From Olsenella sp. (lineage in GTDB: Bacteria > Actinomycetota > Coriobacteriia > Coriobacteriales > Atopobiaceae): a stretch of DNA of 64,000 nucleotides. The position numbers were made by a program, and so were the translations under genes. Positions 24,298 to 33,185 of this stretch are shown here, one piece after another. The DNA lies in the NCBI GenBank assembly GCA_022648325.1, contig JALCMG010000003.1, positions 62,001 through 126,000 of the forward strand, read 5' to 3'. Each line of letters begins with the position of its first letter. The first letter of the stretch is position 1. The notes beneath the pieces were generated by a model. It saw only the letters and a list, made by a program, of their open reading frames with translations. It made no database searches and was not told where the DNA came from.

Positions 24298-25107
24298 ATG
24301 GAATACTCAGCTCTCCAGGTGATCTTGGTCTTCATCGTCACATTCATCGCGGCTATCGACCAGTTCAGCTTTCTCGAGTCTCTGTATCAGCCGATCGTCA
24401 CCGGCATGGTGATCGGCCTCATCCTTGGCGACGTGCAGACCGGCCTCATCGTCGGTGGCACGTACCAGCTCATGACGATTGGTAACATGCCAATCGGAGG
24501 TGCCCAGCCGCCTAACGCGGTCGTCGGTGGCATCATGGCAGCCATTCTGGCAATCACCCTCAAGCTTGACCCGAACGCTGCCGTCGCTACTGCAATTCCA
24601 TTCTCCCTGCTTGGCCAGTATGGCGTGACCCTGATCTTCACGATCATGTCGCCCCTCATGTCCAAGTGCGACCAGTACGCTGCCGAGGCCAACCCCAAGG
24701 GCATAGAGCACATCAACTACCTCTCGATGTGCCTGCTCGGCCTCATCTTTGGCGTCGTCGTTACCCTGTTCTTCATTGGTGGCCAGGCTGTCGGCTCCGC
24801 CGTCGTCGCCGCCATCCCCCAGTGGCTCAGCAAGGGTCTCTCCGCAGCCGGTGGCATGATGCGCTTCGTCGGCTTTGCCATCCTGCTCAAGTTCATGATG
24901 AACCGCGATATGTGGGGCTTCTACTTCATGGGCTTCGGCCTCGCAATCATAGTTTCTGGTATCTCCAGCCTGGCGACCCCGGCTCTGCTTATTCTCGCTC
25001 TTATCGGCTTTGGCTTCGCTTACTGGGACTACCAGCAGAACACCGAGCTCAAGGGTTCCGTTGCCGTTGCTGCTGACACCGATGGAGGTGAGGAAGATGG
25101 CATCTAA
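24298..25107 (+). CDS. PTS mannose-family enzyme IIC (GalNAc type)
   Basis: 269 residues of the EIIC-Man/Sor membrane family with about seven hydrophobic segments. It includes the diagnostic 'GLILGDVQTGLIVGGTYQLM' and 'GNMPIGGAQPPNAVVGGI'. It forms the sugar channel with EIID. AAAGGAGG precedes ATG 24298, and the gene overlaps EIID by 11 bases. Confidence 0.9.
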   Translation: MEYSALQVILVFIVTFIAAIDQFSFLESLYQPIVTGMVIGLILGDVQTGLIVGGTYQLMTIGNMPIGGAQPPNAVVGGIMAAILAITLKLDPNAAVATAIPFSLLGQYGVTLIFTIMSPLMSKCDQYAAEANPKGIEHINYLSMCLLGLIFGVVVTLFFIGGQAVGSAVVAAIPQWLSKGLSAAGGMMRFVGFAILLKFMMNRDMWGFYFMGFGLAIIVSGISSLATPALLILALIGFGFAYWDYQQNTELKGSVAVAADTDGGEEDGI

Positions 25108-26194
25108 TGAGACCGCTCAGGCCGTCAATCGTTTCGAGGGCGTGACCGAATACCAGAACCTCACACCCGCCGCCGACCTTGACCAGAAGACGCTCAATAA
25201 GATGGCGTGGCGCTCCTGCTTCCTGCAGGCGTCCTTCAACTACGAGCGCATGCAGTCCGCAGGCTGGCTCTACTCCATCCTCCCCGGTCTCGAGAAGATT
25301 CACGCGGATAACAAGGAAGACCTCGCGCTCTCGATGACCCACAACATGGAGTTCTTCAACATCCACCCGTTCCTCGTTACCTTCGCCATGGGCATCATCC
25401 TGTCCATGGAGCAGAAGAAGGTCGACATCCCCACGATCCGCGCCGTCCGCGTCTCCCTCATGGGCCCGCTTGGCGGCATCGGCGACGCCATCTTCTGGAT
25501 GACGCTCGTGCCAATCCTGGCCGGCATCACCTCGAACATGGCTATCGCGGGCAACATCTTTGGCCCCGTCCTGTTCCTCATCGTCTTCAACGTGATTCAG
25601 TTCGCGCTGCGCTTCGGCCTCATGAACTGGTCCTACAAGATGGGTATGACCGCGCTTGACAGCCTCATGGAGCACATGAAGGCATTCACCCGCGCCGCCT
25701 CCATCCTCGGCGTCTTCGTCGTTGGCTGCCTCACCGTCACCATGGGCGGCACGCAGATCAGCCTCACGATCCCCAACGGCTCCACCCAGGCCTACGTCGC
25801 GCACACCGCGACCGTCCCAAACGAGGACGTGAGCAAGTTCGAGGTCATCTCCAAGGGCTCCGACGGCACCACGCTCTCCGGCATGGTTGACGCCTCGGGC
25901 AACCCCCTGGCCACCACCGATGCCGACGGCAACGCTGTGACCGCTGGTGCGACCGACCTTGGCAATGGCATGAGCGAGGTCACCTACATGGAGACTGTTA
26001 CCAAGCCCGTCACCGTTGACATCGCCAAGATTCTCGACAGCATCTGCCCCAAGCTTGTCCCGCTTGCGCTGGTCATGCTTCTGTACTACCTGTTCTCCAA
26101 GAAGAACTTCACGCCCATCAAGGGCATCGTTCTCGTGCTCATCATCGGTATCGTTGGTGCCGGCTTCGGAGTCTGGCCGAGCATCTGGGGCTAA
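25097..26194 (+). CDS. PTS mannose-family enzyme IID with an extra loop
   Basis: 365 residues, longer than the usual 270-300. The N-terminal 'SFNYERMQSAGWLYSILPGL' and 'VSLMGPLGGIGDAIFW' are classical EIID, and 'LDSICPKLVPLALVMLLYYL' closes the family fold. Between them, residues about 225-305 form an extra Thr/Gly/Asp-rich segment with no membrane helix. By position between membrane segments it probably faces outside. GAGGTGAGGAAG precedes ATG 25097. Confidence 0.87.
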   Translation: MASNETAQAVNRFEGVTEYQNLTPAADLDQKTLNKMAWRSCFLQASFNYERMQSAGWLYSILPGLEKIHADNKEDLALSMTHNMEFFNIHPFLVTFAMGIILSMEQKKVDIPTIRAVRVSLMGPLGGIGDAIFWMTLVPILAGITSNMAIAGNIFGPVLFLIVFNVIQFALRFGLMNWSYKMGMTALDSLMEHMKAFTRAASILGVFVVGCLTVTMGGTQISLTIPNGSTQAYVAHTATVPNEDVSKFEVISKGSDGTTLSGMVDASGNPLATTDADGNAVTAGATDLGNGMSEVTYMETVTKPVTVDIAKILDSICPKLVPLALVMLLYYLFSKKNFTPIKGIVLVLIIGIVGAGFGVWPSIWG

Positions 26195-26205
26195 GCCCTA
26201 TAATT

Positions 26206-26260
26206 GCTGCGTGCCCGGGGCGGCCCGCCGCCCCGGGTGCCCGGGCCCCGGCACACGTGC
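26206..26260 (+). other. Strong GC hairpin between EIID and the GntR gene
   Basis: CCCGGGGCGG (26214-26223) pairs perfectly with CCGCCCCGGG (26228-26237) around CCCG. Outer GTGCC/GGCAC and GCTGCG/CGCAGC arms can extend the structure. There is no T-run, so it may stabilise the PTS mRNA 3' end or pause transcription instead of terminating it. Confidence 0.55.
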
Positions 26261-26334
26261 GCAGCAGACTCTATGGCAATAGGCGGCGCGGGTATGCTTA
26301 CGCGTGCTCGCGCCTTTTCCAGGACGGTGAGGAC

Positions 26335-27063
26335 ATGACCCCCATCTCGCGAAAACAGCCGCTCTACGACCAGCTCGTCGACCTTCTCCACGAGAAGATT
26401 GAGAACGAGATGGGTCCCAGAGACATGCTCCCGTCCGAGCGCGAGCTATGCGAGACGTACGGCCTCTCGCGCACGACAGTGCGGCTGGCCCTCGCCGAGC
26501 TCGAGCGTCAGGGCCTTGTCACCAGGCAGCACGGCCGCGGCACCTTCGTCTCGGACTCTGTGCGCGAGGCGACGAACCTCATGGGCACGTACAGCTTCAC
26601 CGAGCAGATGAAGAGCATGGGAAGGGTCCCGACCACGGTGGTGCTCGAGTTCGACACTAGGGAGGCACCAAAGCACGTTGCCGCCTGCCTGGGGCTGCGC
26701 ATAGGCGACCCCGTCATACGCATGAAGCGCCTGCGCGCAGCCGATGGCATCCCCATGATGGTCGAGCGCACCTACCTGCCGGCGTCCGAGTTTCTCGGCC
26801 TCTCCCGGAGGGACGTGGAGGCTCAGCCGCTCTACGACATCATGGAGAAGGTCTACCACGAGACCATCCGCGTGGCGGAGGAGGAGTTCTGCGCAAGTGT
26901 CGCTCGCAAGGATGACGCGGAGCTTCTCGGAATCGGCGAGGCGGCTCCCGTGCTCAAGCTCTACCGCACCACCTTCAACGTGAAGAACACGGCCATCGAG
27001 TACACCAGGAGCGTTGCTCGAGCCGACCAGTTCAGATACAAGGTCTCACACTATCGGGGCTAG
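26335..27063 (+). CDS. GntR-family (HutC/NagR subfamily) regulator
   Basis: 242 residues. The winged helix at the N-terminus reads 'LYDQLVDLLHEKIENEMGPR' then 'LPSERELCETYGLSRTTVRLAL' and 'QHGRGTFV', followed by a UTRA ligand domain (about 85-240). NagR/DasR/AgaR-type members sense amino-sugar phosphates. It lies between the PTS genes and agaS, so GalNAc-6-P or GalN-6-P is the likely effector. The TGGTAAYAACCA boxes near 22.5-22.8 kb are the best candidate sites. GGTGAGGAC precedes ATG 26335. Confidence 0.87.
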   Translation: MTPISRKQPLYDQLVDLLHEKIENEMGPRDMLPSERELCETYGLSRTTVRLALAELERQGLVTRQHGRGTFVSDSVREATNLMGTYSFTEQMKSMGRVPTTVVLEFDTREAPKHVAACLGLRIGDPVIRMKRLRAADGIPMMVERTYLPASEFLGLSRRDVEAQPLYDIMEKVYHETIRVAEEEFCASVARKDDAELLGIGEAAPVLKLYRTTFNVKNTAIEYTRSVARADQFRYKVSHYRG

Positions 27064-27088
27064 GAAAGGCCCCCGAGAGGAGAAGAAC

Positions 27089-28258
27089 ATGTTCGAGAAG
27101 GACGAGGCGTCGCTCACGTCGATGGGTGCCCAGATCACCACCAAGGAGATCGTGCAGCAGCCGGATCTGTGGGAGGACACGCTCAAGATTTACGAGGACA
27201 ACCTCGGAGCCATCGAGGACTTTCTCGCCAAGGCGCACGCGCTGGGCGGCGCCCGCCGTACTCGCGTGATCTTCTGCGGTGCCGGTACCTCGGCGTACGT
27301 GAGCGACACCCTCGTGCCGTACCTGCGTCGCGTTGGCGACAACGAGGCCCTTGAGTTTGCGCCCGTGGCCACGACCGACGTGGTCTGCGCCCCCCTCGAC
27401 TATGTGCGTCCCGAGGACCCCACGGTCATGGTGTCCTTTGCGCGTAGCGGCAACAGCCCCGAGAGCATGGCTGCCTACGAGCGCGTGGGACAGGTTGCCA
27501 ATGATCTTCTCTATCTCAACGTGACCTGCGCTCCCGAGGGCAGGCTCACCCAGGAGTCCAAGGACGACAAGCGTGCGCTCACGCTTCTCATCCCCCGCGC
27601 GAACGACAAGGGCTTTGCCATGACGGGCAGCTACTCCTGCATGCTGCTCCTCTCGGCGCTCATCTTTGACCAGGCTTCCATTGAGGACAAGCGCGCCTGG
27701 GTCGCTCGCGCCGCCAAGATGGGTCGCGAGGTCATTGCCCGCGAGTCCCAGATCAAGGCGTGGGTCGACCGCGACTTTGACCGCGTGACCTACCTGGGCT
27801 CTGCGTCGCTCTCCGGTCTTGCCCGCGAGGGGCAGCTCAAGATCCTGGAGCTCTGCGCCGGCCGCATTGCCACTTCGTTCGACTCCTCGATGGGTTATCG
27901 CCACGGGCCCAAGTCCTTTGTCAACGATAAGACCCTCGTGTTCGACTTCGTGAGCAACGACCCCTACACGCGCCAGTACGACCTCGACATCCTGAACGAG
28001 ATCAAGGGCGACGAGATCGCGCTTGCCACCGTGGGCATCCAGCAGAGCACTGGCAGCGACTTTGTGGGCGAGAACTTCTCGTTTGACGGTGAGGTGCTCC
28101 TCCCCGAGGTCTACCTTGCGCTTCCGTACGTGATGTTCGCGCAGACCGTCGCAATCAACGCCTCCGTCAAGGTTGGCAACACCCCCGACACCCCGTCGCC
28201 CACCGGCACCGTGAACCGCGTGGTCAAGGGCGTGACCATTCACCCGTTTAGCCTGTAG
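27089..28258 (+). CDS. agaS: AgaS-type galactosamine-6-phosphate deaminase/isomerase (SIS domains)
   Basis: 389 residues with two SIS sugar-phosphate domains. The first has 'VIFCGAGTSAYVSDTLVPYL' and 'VMVSFARSGNSPESMAA'. The second has 'VTYLGSASLSGLAREGQLKILEL' and 'DSSMGYRHGPKSFVND', the AgaS hallmark. The enzyme converts D-galactosamine-6-P to D-tagatose-6-P and ammonia. It follows the GntR gene by 25 bp with GAGAGGAG before the start, and precedes the deacetylase. Confidence 0.88.
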   Translation: MFEKDEASLTSMGAQITTKEIVQQPDLWEDTLKIYEDNLGAIEDFLAKAHALGGARRTRVIFCGAGTSAYVSDTLVPYLRRVGDNEALEFAPVATTDVVCAPLDYVRPEDPTVMVSFARSGNSPESMAAYERVGQVANDLLYLNVTCAPEGRLTQESKDDKRALTLLIPRANDKGFAMTGSYSCMLLLSALIFDQASIEDKRAWVARAAKMGREVIARESQIKAWVDRDFDRVTYLGSASLSGLAREGQLKILELCAGRIATSFDSSMGYRHGPKSFVNDKTLVFDFVSNDPYTRQYDLDILNEIKGDEIALATVGIQQSTGSDFVGENFSFDGEVLLPEVYLALPYVMFAQTVAINASVKVGNTPDTPSPTGTVNRVVKGVTIHPFSL

Positions 28259-28340
28259 TCCTGTTGTGGTGCGGGGAGCCTTGGGTATACCTCGGTTAAC
28301 TTATCCCCGCACCGAGGGCTTTGCCCTGGAAGGAGAGATC

Positions 28341-29501
28341 ATGGCAACGTATGCGGTTCATGCCGCTCACTTCGTTCTCCCCGGTAGGCTCACCGGAGAG
28401 GGTTACCTCACCATCGCAGACGGCCGCTTTGGTTCTTTCACGACCGAGAGGCCGGACTGTGAGATCGTAGACTACGCAGGTGCCTACGTTGGAGCCGGTC
28501 TTGTTGACACCCACATCCACGGCTTCCACAACCACGCGACCACCGACATCGATCCCGCAGGCATCAACGATGCCTCCGTTGCACTCGCGCAGCGTGGCAC
28601 CACTGCGTGGCTGCCCACCACCTTCACTGACTCGGTCGAGAACATCGGCAACCAGTGCGAGGCCATTGCAGACGCGGTGAACGCGCGCGAGGATGGCTTC
28701 TTGGGCGCCCGCATTCCGGGCATCTACCTGGAAGGTCCCTTCTTTACCGAGAAGCACAAGGGTGCCCAGAACCCCAAGTATCTCGTGCCGCCCTCATACG
28801 ACGATTTCGCAGAGTGGCAACGCAGGGCCCGCGGCCTCATCTGCAAGAGCGCTCTTGCTCCCGAGTACCCTGAGGCTCCCGAGTACATCTCGCGCCTTGC
28901 CGCCGAGGGCGTTGTGACCGCGCTTGGGCATACCGATGCCACCTATGAGCAGAGCATTGCCGCCGTTGATGCTGGCGCCACCGTGTTTGTGCACACCTAT
29001 AACGGCATGCGTGGCCTGCACCAGCGCGAGCCTGGCGTTCTCGGCTGCGCCATGACCACGGACGAGACCTACGCGGAGCTCATCTGCGATGGCCATCACG
29101 TGCAGCCTGCTTCCTGCGCGGCTCTTGTTCGAGCTAAGGGCTGGAAGCATGTTGTTCTCATAACCGACTGCCTTGCCTGTGGTGGTATGCCCGAGGGCGA
29201 CTACATGAGCGGTGGTCTGCCCGTCGTCATGAAGGACGACCTCTGCTATCTTGCCGACATGAGCAGCATCGCCGGGTCGGTTCTCACGCTTGCAAAGGGC
29301 GTGAAGAACATGGTCGATTGGGGTATTGTGACGCCTGAGCAGGCCATTCGCATGGGCAGCGAGGTTGCTGCACGCTCCGCGGGCGTGGACGACGTCTGCG
29401 GCAGCATGCTGCCCGTGCGCAATGCCGACTTCAACGTCTACGCAGCGGATATGACGCTCACGGCGACGTATGTTGGCGGTGAGCTGGTGCCCGTGGAGTA
29501 G
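28341..29501 (+). CDS. N-acetylgalactosamine/glucosamine-6-phosphate deacetylase
   Basis: 386 residues of the amidohydrolase NagA/AgaA family. The metal site 'GLVDTHIHGFHNHATTD', 'YLEGPFF', 'VTALGHTDATYEQ', 'VHTYNGMRGLHQREPG' and the catalytic 'VLITDCLACGG' (Asp) are visible. It removes acetate from GalNAc-6-P (or GlcNAc-6-P) to give the amine used by AgaS next door. GGAAGGAGAGA precedes ATG 28341. It is the last gene of the operon and is followed by a strong terminator. Confidence 0.87.
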   Translation: MATYAVHAAHFVLPGRLTGEGYLTIADGRFGSFTTERPDCEIVDYAGAYVGAGLVDTHIHGFHNHATTDIDPAGINDASVALAQRGTTAWLPTTFTDSVENIGNQCEAIADAVNAREDGFLGARIPGIYLEGPFFTEKHKGAQNPKYLVPPSYDDFAEWQRRARGLICKSALAPEYPEAPEYISRLAAEGVVTALGHTDATYEQSIAAVDAGATVFVHTYNGMRGLHQREPGVLGCAMTTDETYAELICDGHHVQPASCAALVRAKGWKHVVLITDCLACGGMPEGDYMSGGLPVVMKDDLCYLADMSSIAGSVLTLAKGVKNMVDWGIVTPEQAIRMGSEVAARSAGVDDVCGSMLPVRNADFNVYAADMTLTATYVGGELVPVE

Positions 29502-29570
29502 GGGGCGGCGCGTTCCTTCTCGCCCCGCGGCGCCGGAAGGTTCGTTTTTGTCAGGATTTCCGCTATAGCT

Positions 29571-29609
29571 GCGGCCCCGGCGTCAATTTGGCGCCGAGGC
29601 CGCTTTTTT
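29571..29609 (+). terminator. Rho-independent terminator after the GalNAc operon
   Basis: GCGGCCCCGGCG pairs with CGCCGAGGCCGC (29571-29602, one internal mismatch) and is followed by TTTTTTT. A weaker hairpin with CCTTC/GAAGG arms followed by TTTTT (about 29513-29549) lies just upstream and may act in tandem. Confidence 0.85.
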
Positions 29610-29688
29610 ATACGTGGTGACGGTCGCGGGCCGGCTCTTGGGATCTCGAACGGGGTCTCGAATGTGCGCCCGAACGGGTTCGCCCAGG

Positions 29689-29747
29689 AAACCTGCGGGT
29701 AAATAGCAACCCCTTAAGGCGTGACAAGGCCCCTACCTGCGGCTTTT
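29689..29747. repeat. CCTGCGG-type repeat, partial copy
   Basis: AAACCTGCGGGTAAATAGC (29689-29707) and CCTGCGGCTTTT (29736-29747) share words with the 101-bp element at 35474-35574 (CCTGCGGCTTAA, GCAGGTAAATAGC). It is degenerate. No gene is seen in 29610-30032, which also holds the 75-bp repeat. Confidence 0.45.
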
Positions 29748-29857
29748 CTCAGAGATGCACTTAGCTAACTGCTATAAAGTCGCAGGTTTGGAGACGAGAG
29801 GTGCTCGCGCTGCGATTTTGGCGCTGCAATCAGGTCTCGCGCCGCTCTCTTTACGGA

Positions 29858-29932
29858 GAATAGCTCCTTTTCTTAAAACCGATATCGCTGACCTAGGAAA
29901 ATGCAGTTTCCTTTTAAGAAAAGGAGCTATTC
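29858..29932. repeat. 75-bp hairpin repeat, family 2, copy 1
   Basis: The left arm begins GAATAGCTCCTTTTCTTAAA and the right arm (29912-29932) is its perfect 21-base complement ending GGAGCTATTC. The centre carries CGATATCGCTGACCT. It matches 42789-42863 in length, arms and centre. Confidence 0.75.
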
Positions 29933-30032
29933 ACCGCAGAAAAGGTGCTCGCGCCATCGGGATGGTTGCCTTCGCAGGACGAGACCCTCTGGCACCGGAA
30001 GCGTCAGGGGGTCTCGTGACGTGATGTCTTCG

Positions 30033-31133
30033 CTACTGCTGTACTTGCACGCCCGTTTCGAGAAGGCGCTTGCTCACGCGGGCCTGCACCTCGATGTAGT
30101 AGGCATCGTCCGTTTTGCTGAGTGTGCTCTCGTCAACGGCGGACATGTGCTGGGCCCAGTCGGCCTCCTGCTGCATGAGGTCGGTGTAATCCGCGAGCAT
30201 GCTTGCCTGGTCGGAGGCGCTTGCGCCAGTATACTTGACCATGAAGTCGCAGTATTTGTTCATGAACTCCTCGTAGGAGTCCATCGTCTCCTTGAATTCC
30301 GGGGTCACGACTGACGAATCGGTTGTCGTGGAAGAGTTCGATGAGGAAGAGCTAGAGGTTGTATCGCCCCCGGTTGAGCTTGCTTCAGACGCGTCGATTC
30401 TGATGGACACAACGTTGGCGCCCTTGTAGTCCACGCGCAGCTTTGCGCCGTCTGCGTTATTCGCCTGGTAGTACGTGTCGCCACTGCTGTAGTCCACGTC
30501 AAAGCCCGCTTCCTTGCACTGCGTGGCGTATGCCGAGAAGGCATCCTTGTCCATGTCCCCGACGTTTACGTGGTAAACCTTGGAGGAATCCTGGACAATC
30601 GAGCCCTGCGTGGACGGGGGAGCGGGAATCAGCAATCCTGGACCGCTTGTGGGCCAGGTGATGGTGCTCATCTCGTCAGGCGCCTTGAGATGGACGGTGA
30701 GCTCCTCCTTGCGCTCGTAATAGGTGAGTGAGAGCTTGTATCCTTTCTCGTTAAAGGCGGCGTAGCCAATGCCTATCTGGTCAGCGTCGACCGTGAAGCC
30801 CTTCTCCTTGCAGGCGTCCACGTAGCTTGAGTAGTCGCTGCTCGAGTACTTGGCAAGCGTTGCGGAGAATGCGGTGCCAGAGTTGATCTCGACCTTGCCC
30901 TTATCCGTGCCAGGCTCGGGAAGCATCGTCGCAAGCCCGCTCGAGGGCCAGTCAAGCTTGGAGTTCTTGGCATCGTTCGAACTGCCCTTGCAGCGGGATA
31001 TCATAAATATTGCAATCAAAGCGACAATAACGAGAAGAACGACTTTGCCCTTGCCGCCTTTCTTCCCCTTGGGCACCCCTCCGCCGGACGACGTTCCAGA
31101 CCCACCTGCACCATTGGCCTTCTCCCACTCCAT
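30033..31133 (-). CDS. Single-pass membrane protein with two WPxSG repeat domains
   Basis: 366 residues. A Gly/Lys-rich N-terminus precedes one membrane segment ('VVLLVIVALIAIFMISRC', about 31-48). Then come two tandem ~90-residue domains: the first starts 'LDWPSSGLATMLPEPG' and the second 'ITWPTSGPGLLIPAPP'. Each contains 'CKEKGF/CKEAGFDVD' and ends in a beta segment. A Ser/Thr-rich linker and a C-terminal helical region (~280-366) follow. It resembles proteins annotated DUF6591 in Coriobacteria and clostridia; no function is known to me. AAGGGGC precedes the start. It is divergent from the PH-like/SPFH pair across an operator-like palindrome. Confidence 0.75.
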   Translation of the reverse strand: MEWEKANGAGGSGTSSGGGVPKGKKGGKGKVVLLVIVALIAIFMISRCKGSSNDAKNSKLDWPSSGLATMLPEPGTDKGKVEINSGTAFSATLAKYSSSDYSSYVDACKEKGFTVDADQIGIGYAAFNEKGYKLSLTYYERKEELTVHLKAPDEMSTITWPTSGPGLLIPAPPSTQGSIVQDSSKVYHVNVGDMDKDAFSAYATQCKEAGFDVDYSSGDTYYQANNADGAKLRVDYKGANVVSIRIDASEASSTGGDTTSSSSSSNSSTTTDSSVVTPEFKETMDSYEEFMNKYCDFMVKYTGASASDQASMLADYTDLMQQEADWAQHMSAVDESTLSKTDDAYYIEVQARVSKRLLETGVQVQQ

Positions 31134-31213
31134 GGATGCCCCTTTCTCGTGGCTGAACTTGGGTTTATTGGATTGCGTAACTGCTGAACCAATTCTGAGA
31201 AGGGGCGTTGTCC

Positions 31214-31271
31214 ATTACATCAGTTGCCAACTGAATTCCGCGACCGGTTTTCAGTTGGCAACTGATGTAAT
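31214..31271. promoter_or_regulatory. Double CAGTTGSCAACTG palindrome (candidate XRE operator)
   Basis: A perfect 22-bp inverted repeat (31214-31235 and 31250-31271) with a 14-base spacer. Each arm holds the self-palindromic 13-mer CAGTTGCCAACTG or CAGTTGGCAACTG. It sits between the divergent genes at 31133 and 31351. The same 13-mer recurs at 34882-34894 before the kinase gene. Confidence 0.55.
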
Positions 31272-31350
31272 TCTTGGCGCGCTTCCTAAGATTGGTCTTG
31301 TCAGTGCCTCGGCTGTGCCGAGGCAAGCGAGTCCGACCTCTGGGGTGATC

Positions 31351-31947
31351 ATGAAGTCCTATAACCTTGGGCAGGGGGAGTTCGTCGTCCTGCAACGCAG
31401 CGACGTCATCCTTGTGAGCGATGAGGGAAGAGACCCCCTGGACGAGGTCGTTCTCACAAACAAGAATCTGATTCTCGTGGTAACCGTTCACGAGGGGGCC
31501 TTTAGGAGCTCCCGCTATCTCAAGCGGCTTCCGCTTGAGCAGGCGGTCGATGACATGGGGGTGCCGCGTACCGCGGTGACCAAGGTTGACAACAGCTACG
31601 TTCTCAACGTCGCCTTTGCAGACGAGACTGTCTCGCTGTGCTTTGCTGGCGGCTCTGCGGGTGCTGCCAGGCGATGGGAGCGGGCGGTCTCGAGCGCCGC
31701 AGTGGGTGACCTGGACGGCATTGGTGCTGACAGCGAGGCGGGCGACACCCTGGGTGACCTGCTGGAAGAGACCAGAGGTGCCTTTGGGGCACTATTTGGG
31801 GGCGCCGGAAAGACGCGCAAGAAAGCAGAGCCGCCCCAGCGGCCCATGACCGTTACCAAGCGCTGCGTTGGGTGCCATGCGCCAATCGTCGGGCGCAAGG
31901 GATCGGTGGTCACCTGCAGCTACTGCGACACCAAGCAGACCCTCTAG
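31351..31947 (+). CDS. PH/GRAM-like protein with C-terminal zinc ribbon
   Basis: 198 residues. The N-terminal ~110 form a beta-rich domain ('VLQRSDVILVSDEG', 'EVVLTNKNLILVVTVHEG', 'YVLNVAFADETVSLCFAGGS') that looks PH- or GRAM-like. A linker follows, then a zinc ribbon with CVGC (172, 175) and CSYC (189, 192). No membrane segment is seen. The SPFH protein gene follows after 18 bases. Assignment is by fold pattern only. The ribosome site is weak (CTGGGG) and a GTG two codons upstream is possible. Confidence 0.65.
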   Translation: MKSYNLGQGEFVVLQRSDVILVSDEGRDPLDEVVLTNKNLILVVTVHEGAFRSSRYLKRLPLEQAVDDMGVPRTAVTKVDNSYVLNVAFADETVSLCFAGGSAGAARRWERAVSSAAVGDLDGIGADSEAGDTLGDLLEETRGAFGALFGGAGKTRKKAEPPQRPMTVTKRCVGCHAPIVGRKGSVVTCSYCDTKQTL

Positions 31948-31965
31948 ACCAGCGAGGAGAGAATC

Positions 31966-33156
31966 ATGGGCATCATCGACGCGGCGTTTGACTCCATTGG
32001 TGGCGTCTTCTCCGACCAGTGGAAAGACGTCATCACTGCAGGGCGCTTTGACGAGAACACGCTCGTGACCCCGGGCGTTCGACGAAACTCGCAAAACGGG
32101 CGCGGCAACAACTACGGTGCCGAGGACATCCTCTCAAACGGGTCGATAATCTATGTGCCTGAGAATACGGCGGCGTTTGTCTTCAGCCAGGCGGGCATCG
32201 AGCAGGTAATCACGACACCAGGGGGCTACGAGTACCGCAATGGCCAGGCAACCGTCTTTGACGAGAAGGACCGCGCCGAAGGCGGGCTTGGCAAGATCTT
32301 TGTCCAGCAGGCCGCCGAGAGAATCGGCTTTGGCGGTATGTCGCCCGACAGCAAACACGTTGCCTTCGTCAACCTTCGCGAGCTGCGCGGCATTCGTTTT
32401 GGAACGCATGGCCCGCTTGCGTACAACGACCTCTACTACGGTGCCGACCTTGAGATTTACGCCTACGGCATGATGAGTGTAAAGGTCTGCGACCCAACGC
32501 TCGCCATCCGTAACTTTGTGCCCGCCAACTGCTCGTCGTACTCGCTCGACGATTCGCGTGCGCGCCATCAGCTCACGGGCGAGTTCCTTACGTCGTTCGT
32601 GGCTGCGGTCAATGCGCTCTCGTCGACGTATCGCGTATCGCAGCTGCCGTCGCAAACGGTGGATCTTGGTGAGAAGATCCGCGAGGGGAGCGACAACGCC
32701 GGAACATGGCCTGCGCGCTATGGCCTTGAGCTGGCGTCGGTTGCCATCGAGAACATCGAGTTCTCAGAGCAGTCCCGCGAGCTTGTGCGGCAGTTCTCCG
32801 AGAAGCGCATGGGCATGCGCGCCTACGAGGACGTCTCTCAGCGTGCCGCAGACATCTCTGCCCAGCAGCTTATTGCGCAGGGGGTGAGGGACAACGGCCT
32901 GGGCGACGGCGGTGCGATGGTCTTTGGGATGAACCTTGCCGGGTCGCTTGACCCCAGGAATGCCTCGGTGACAGCTGCAGCCGGTGTGGCAGGCGCTGCC
33001 AGTGCGGCAGAGAGTGCCCAGTCAAAAGGCGAGCAGGACAAGTCCTCCATCGACTCCCAGGTGGAAACTCTCAAGAAGCTCAAGGAGCTGCTTGATGCGG
33101 GCATTCTCACTCAGGAGGAATTCGACGCGAAGAAGCGCCAGGTCCTGGGGCTGTAG
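31966..33156 (+). CDS. SPFH-domain protein with C-terminal SHOCT domain (YdjI-like)
   Basis: 396 residues. An SPFH/band-7-type core (about 55-300) has 'SIIYVPENTAAFVFSQAG' and 'LEIYAYGMMSVKVCDP', as in the 'virion core protein' or YdjI family. An Ala-rich helical stretch follows, then a SHOCT motif in the last ~32 residues ('LKKLKELLDAGILTQEEF'). In Bacillus the ydjFGHI operon pairs such a protein with PspA-like and zinc-ribbon membrane proteins in envelope stress. Here the partners are a zinc-ribbon PH-like protein and a convergent Ser/Thr kinase. GAGGAGAG precedes ATG 31966. Confidence 0.83.
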   Translation: MGIIDAAFDSIGGVFSDQWKDVITAGRFDENTLVTPGVRRNSQNGRGNNYGAEDILSNGSIIYVPENTAAFVFSQAGIEQVITTPGGYEYRNGQATVFDEKDRAEGGLGKIFVQQAAERIGFGGMSPDSKHVAFVNLRELRGIRFGTHGPLAYNDLYYGADLEIYAYGMMSVKVCDPTLAIRNFVPANCSSYSLDDSRARHQLTGEFLTSFVAAVNALSSTYRVSQLPSQTVDLGEKIREGSDNAGTWPARYGLELASVAIENIEFSEQSRELVRQFSEKRMGMRAYEDVSQRAADISAQQLIAQGVRDNGLGDGGAMVFGMNLAGSLDPRNASVTAAAGVAGAASAAESAQSKGEQDKSSIDSQVETLKKLKELLDAGILTQEEFDAKKRQVLGL

Positions 33157-33185
33157 GAGTGGTGAAGCCGCGTTGCACGTCCGGT

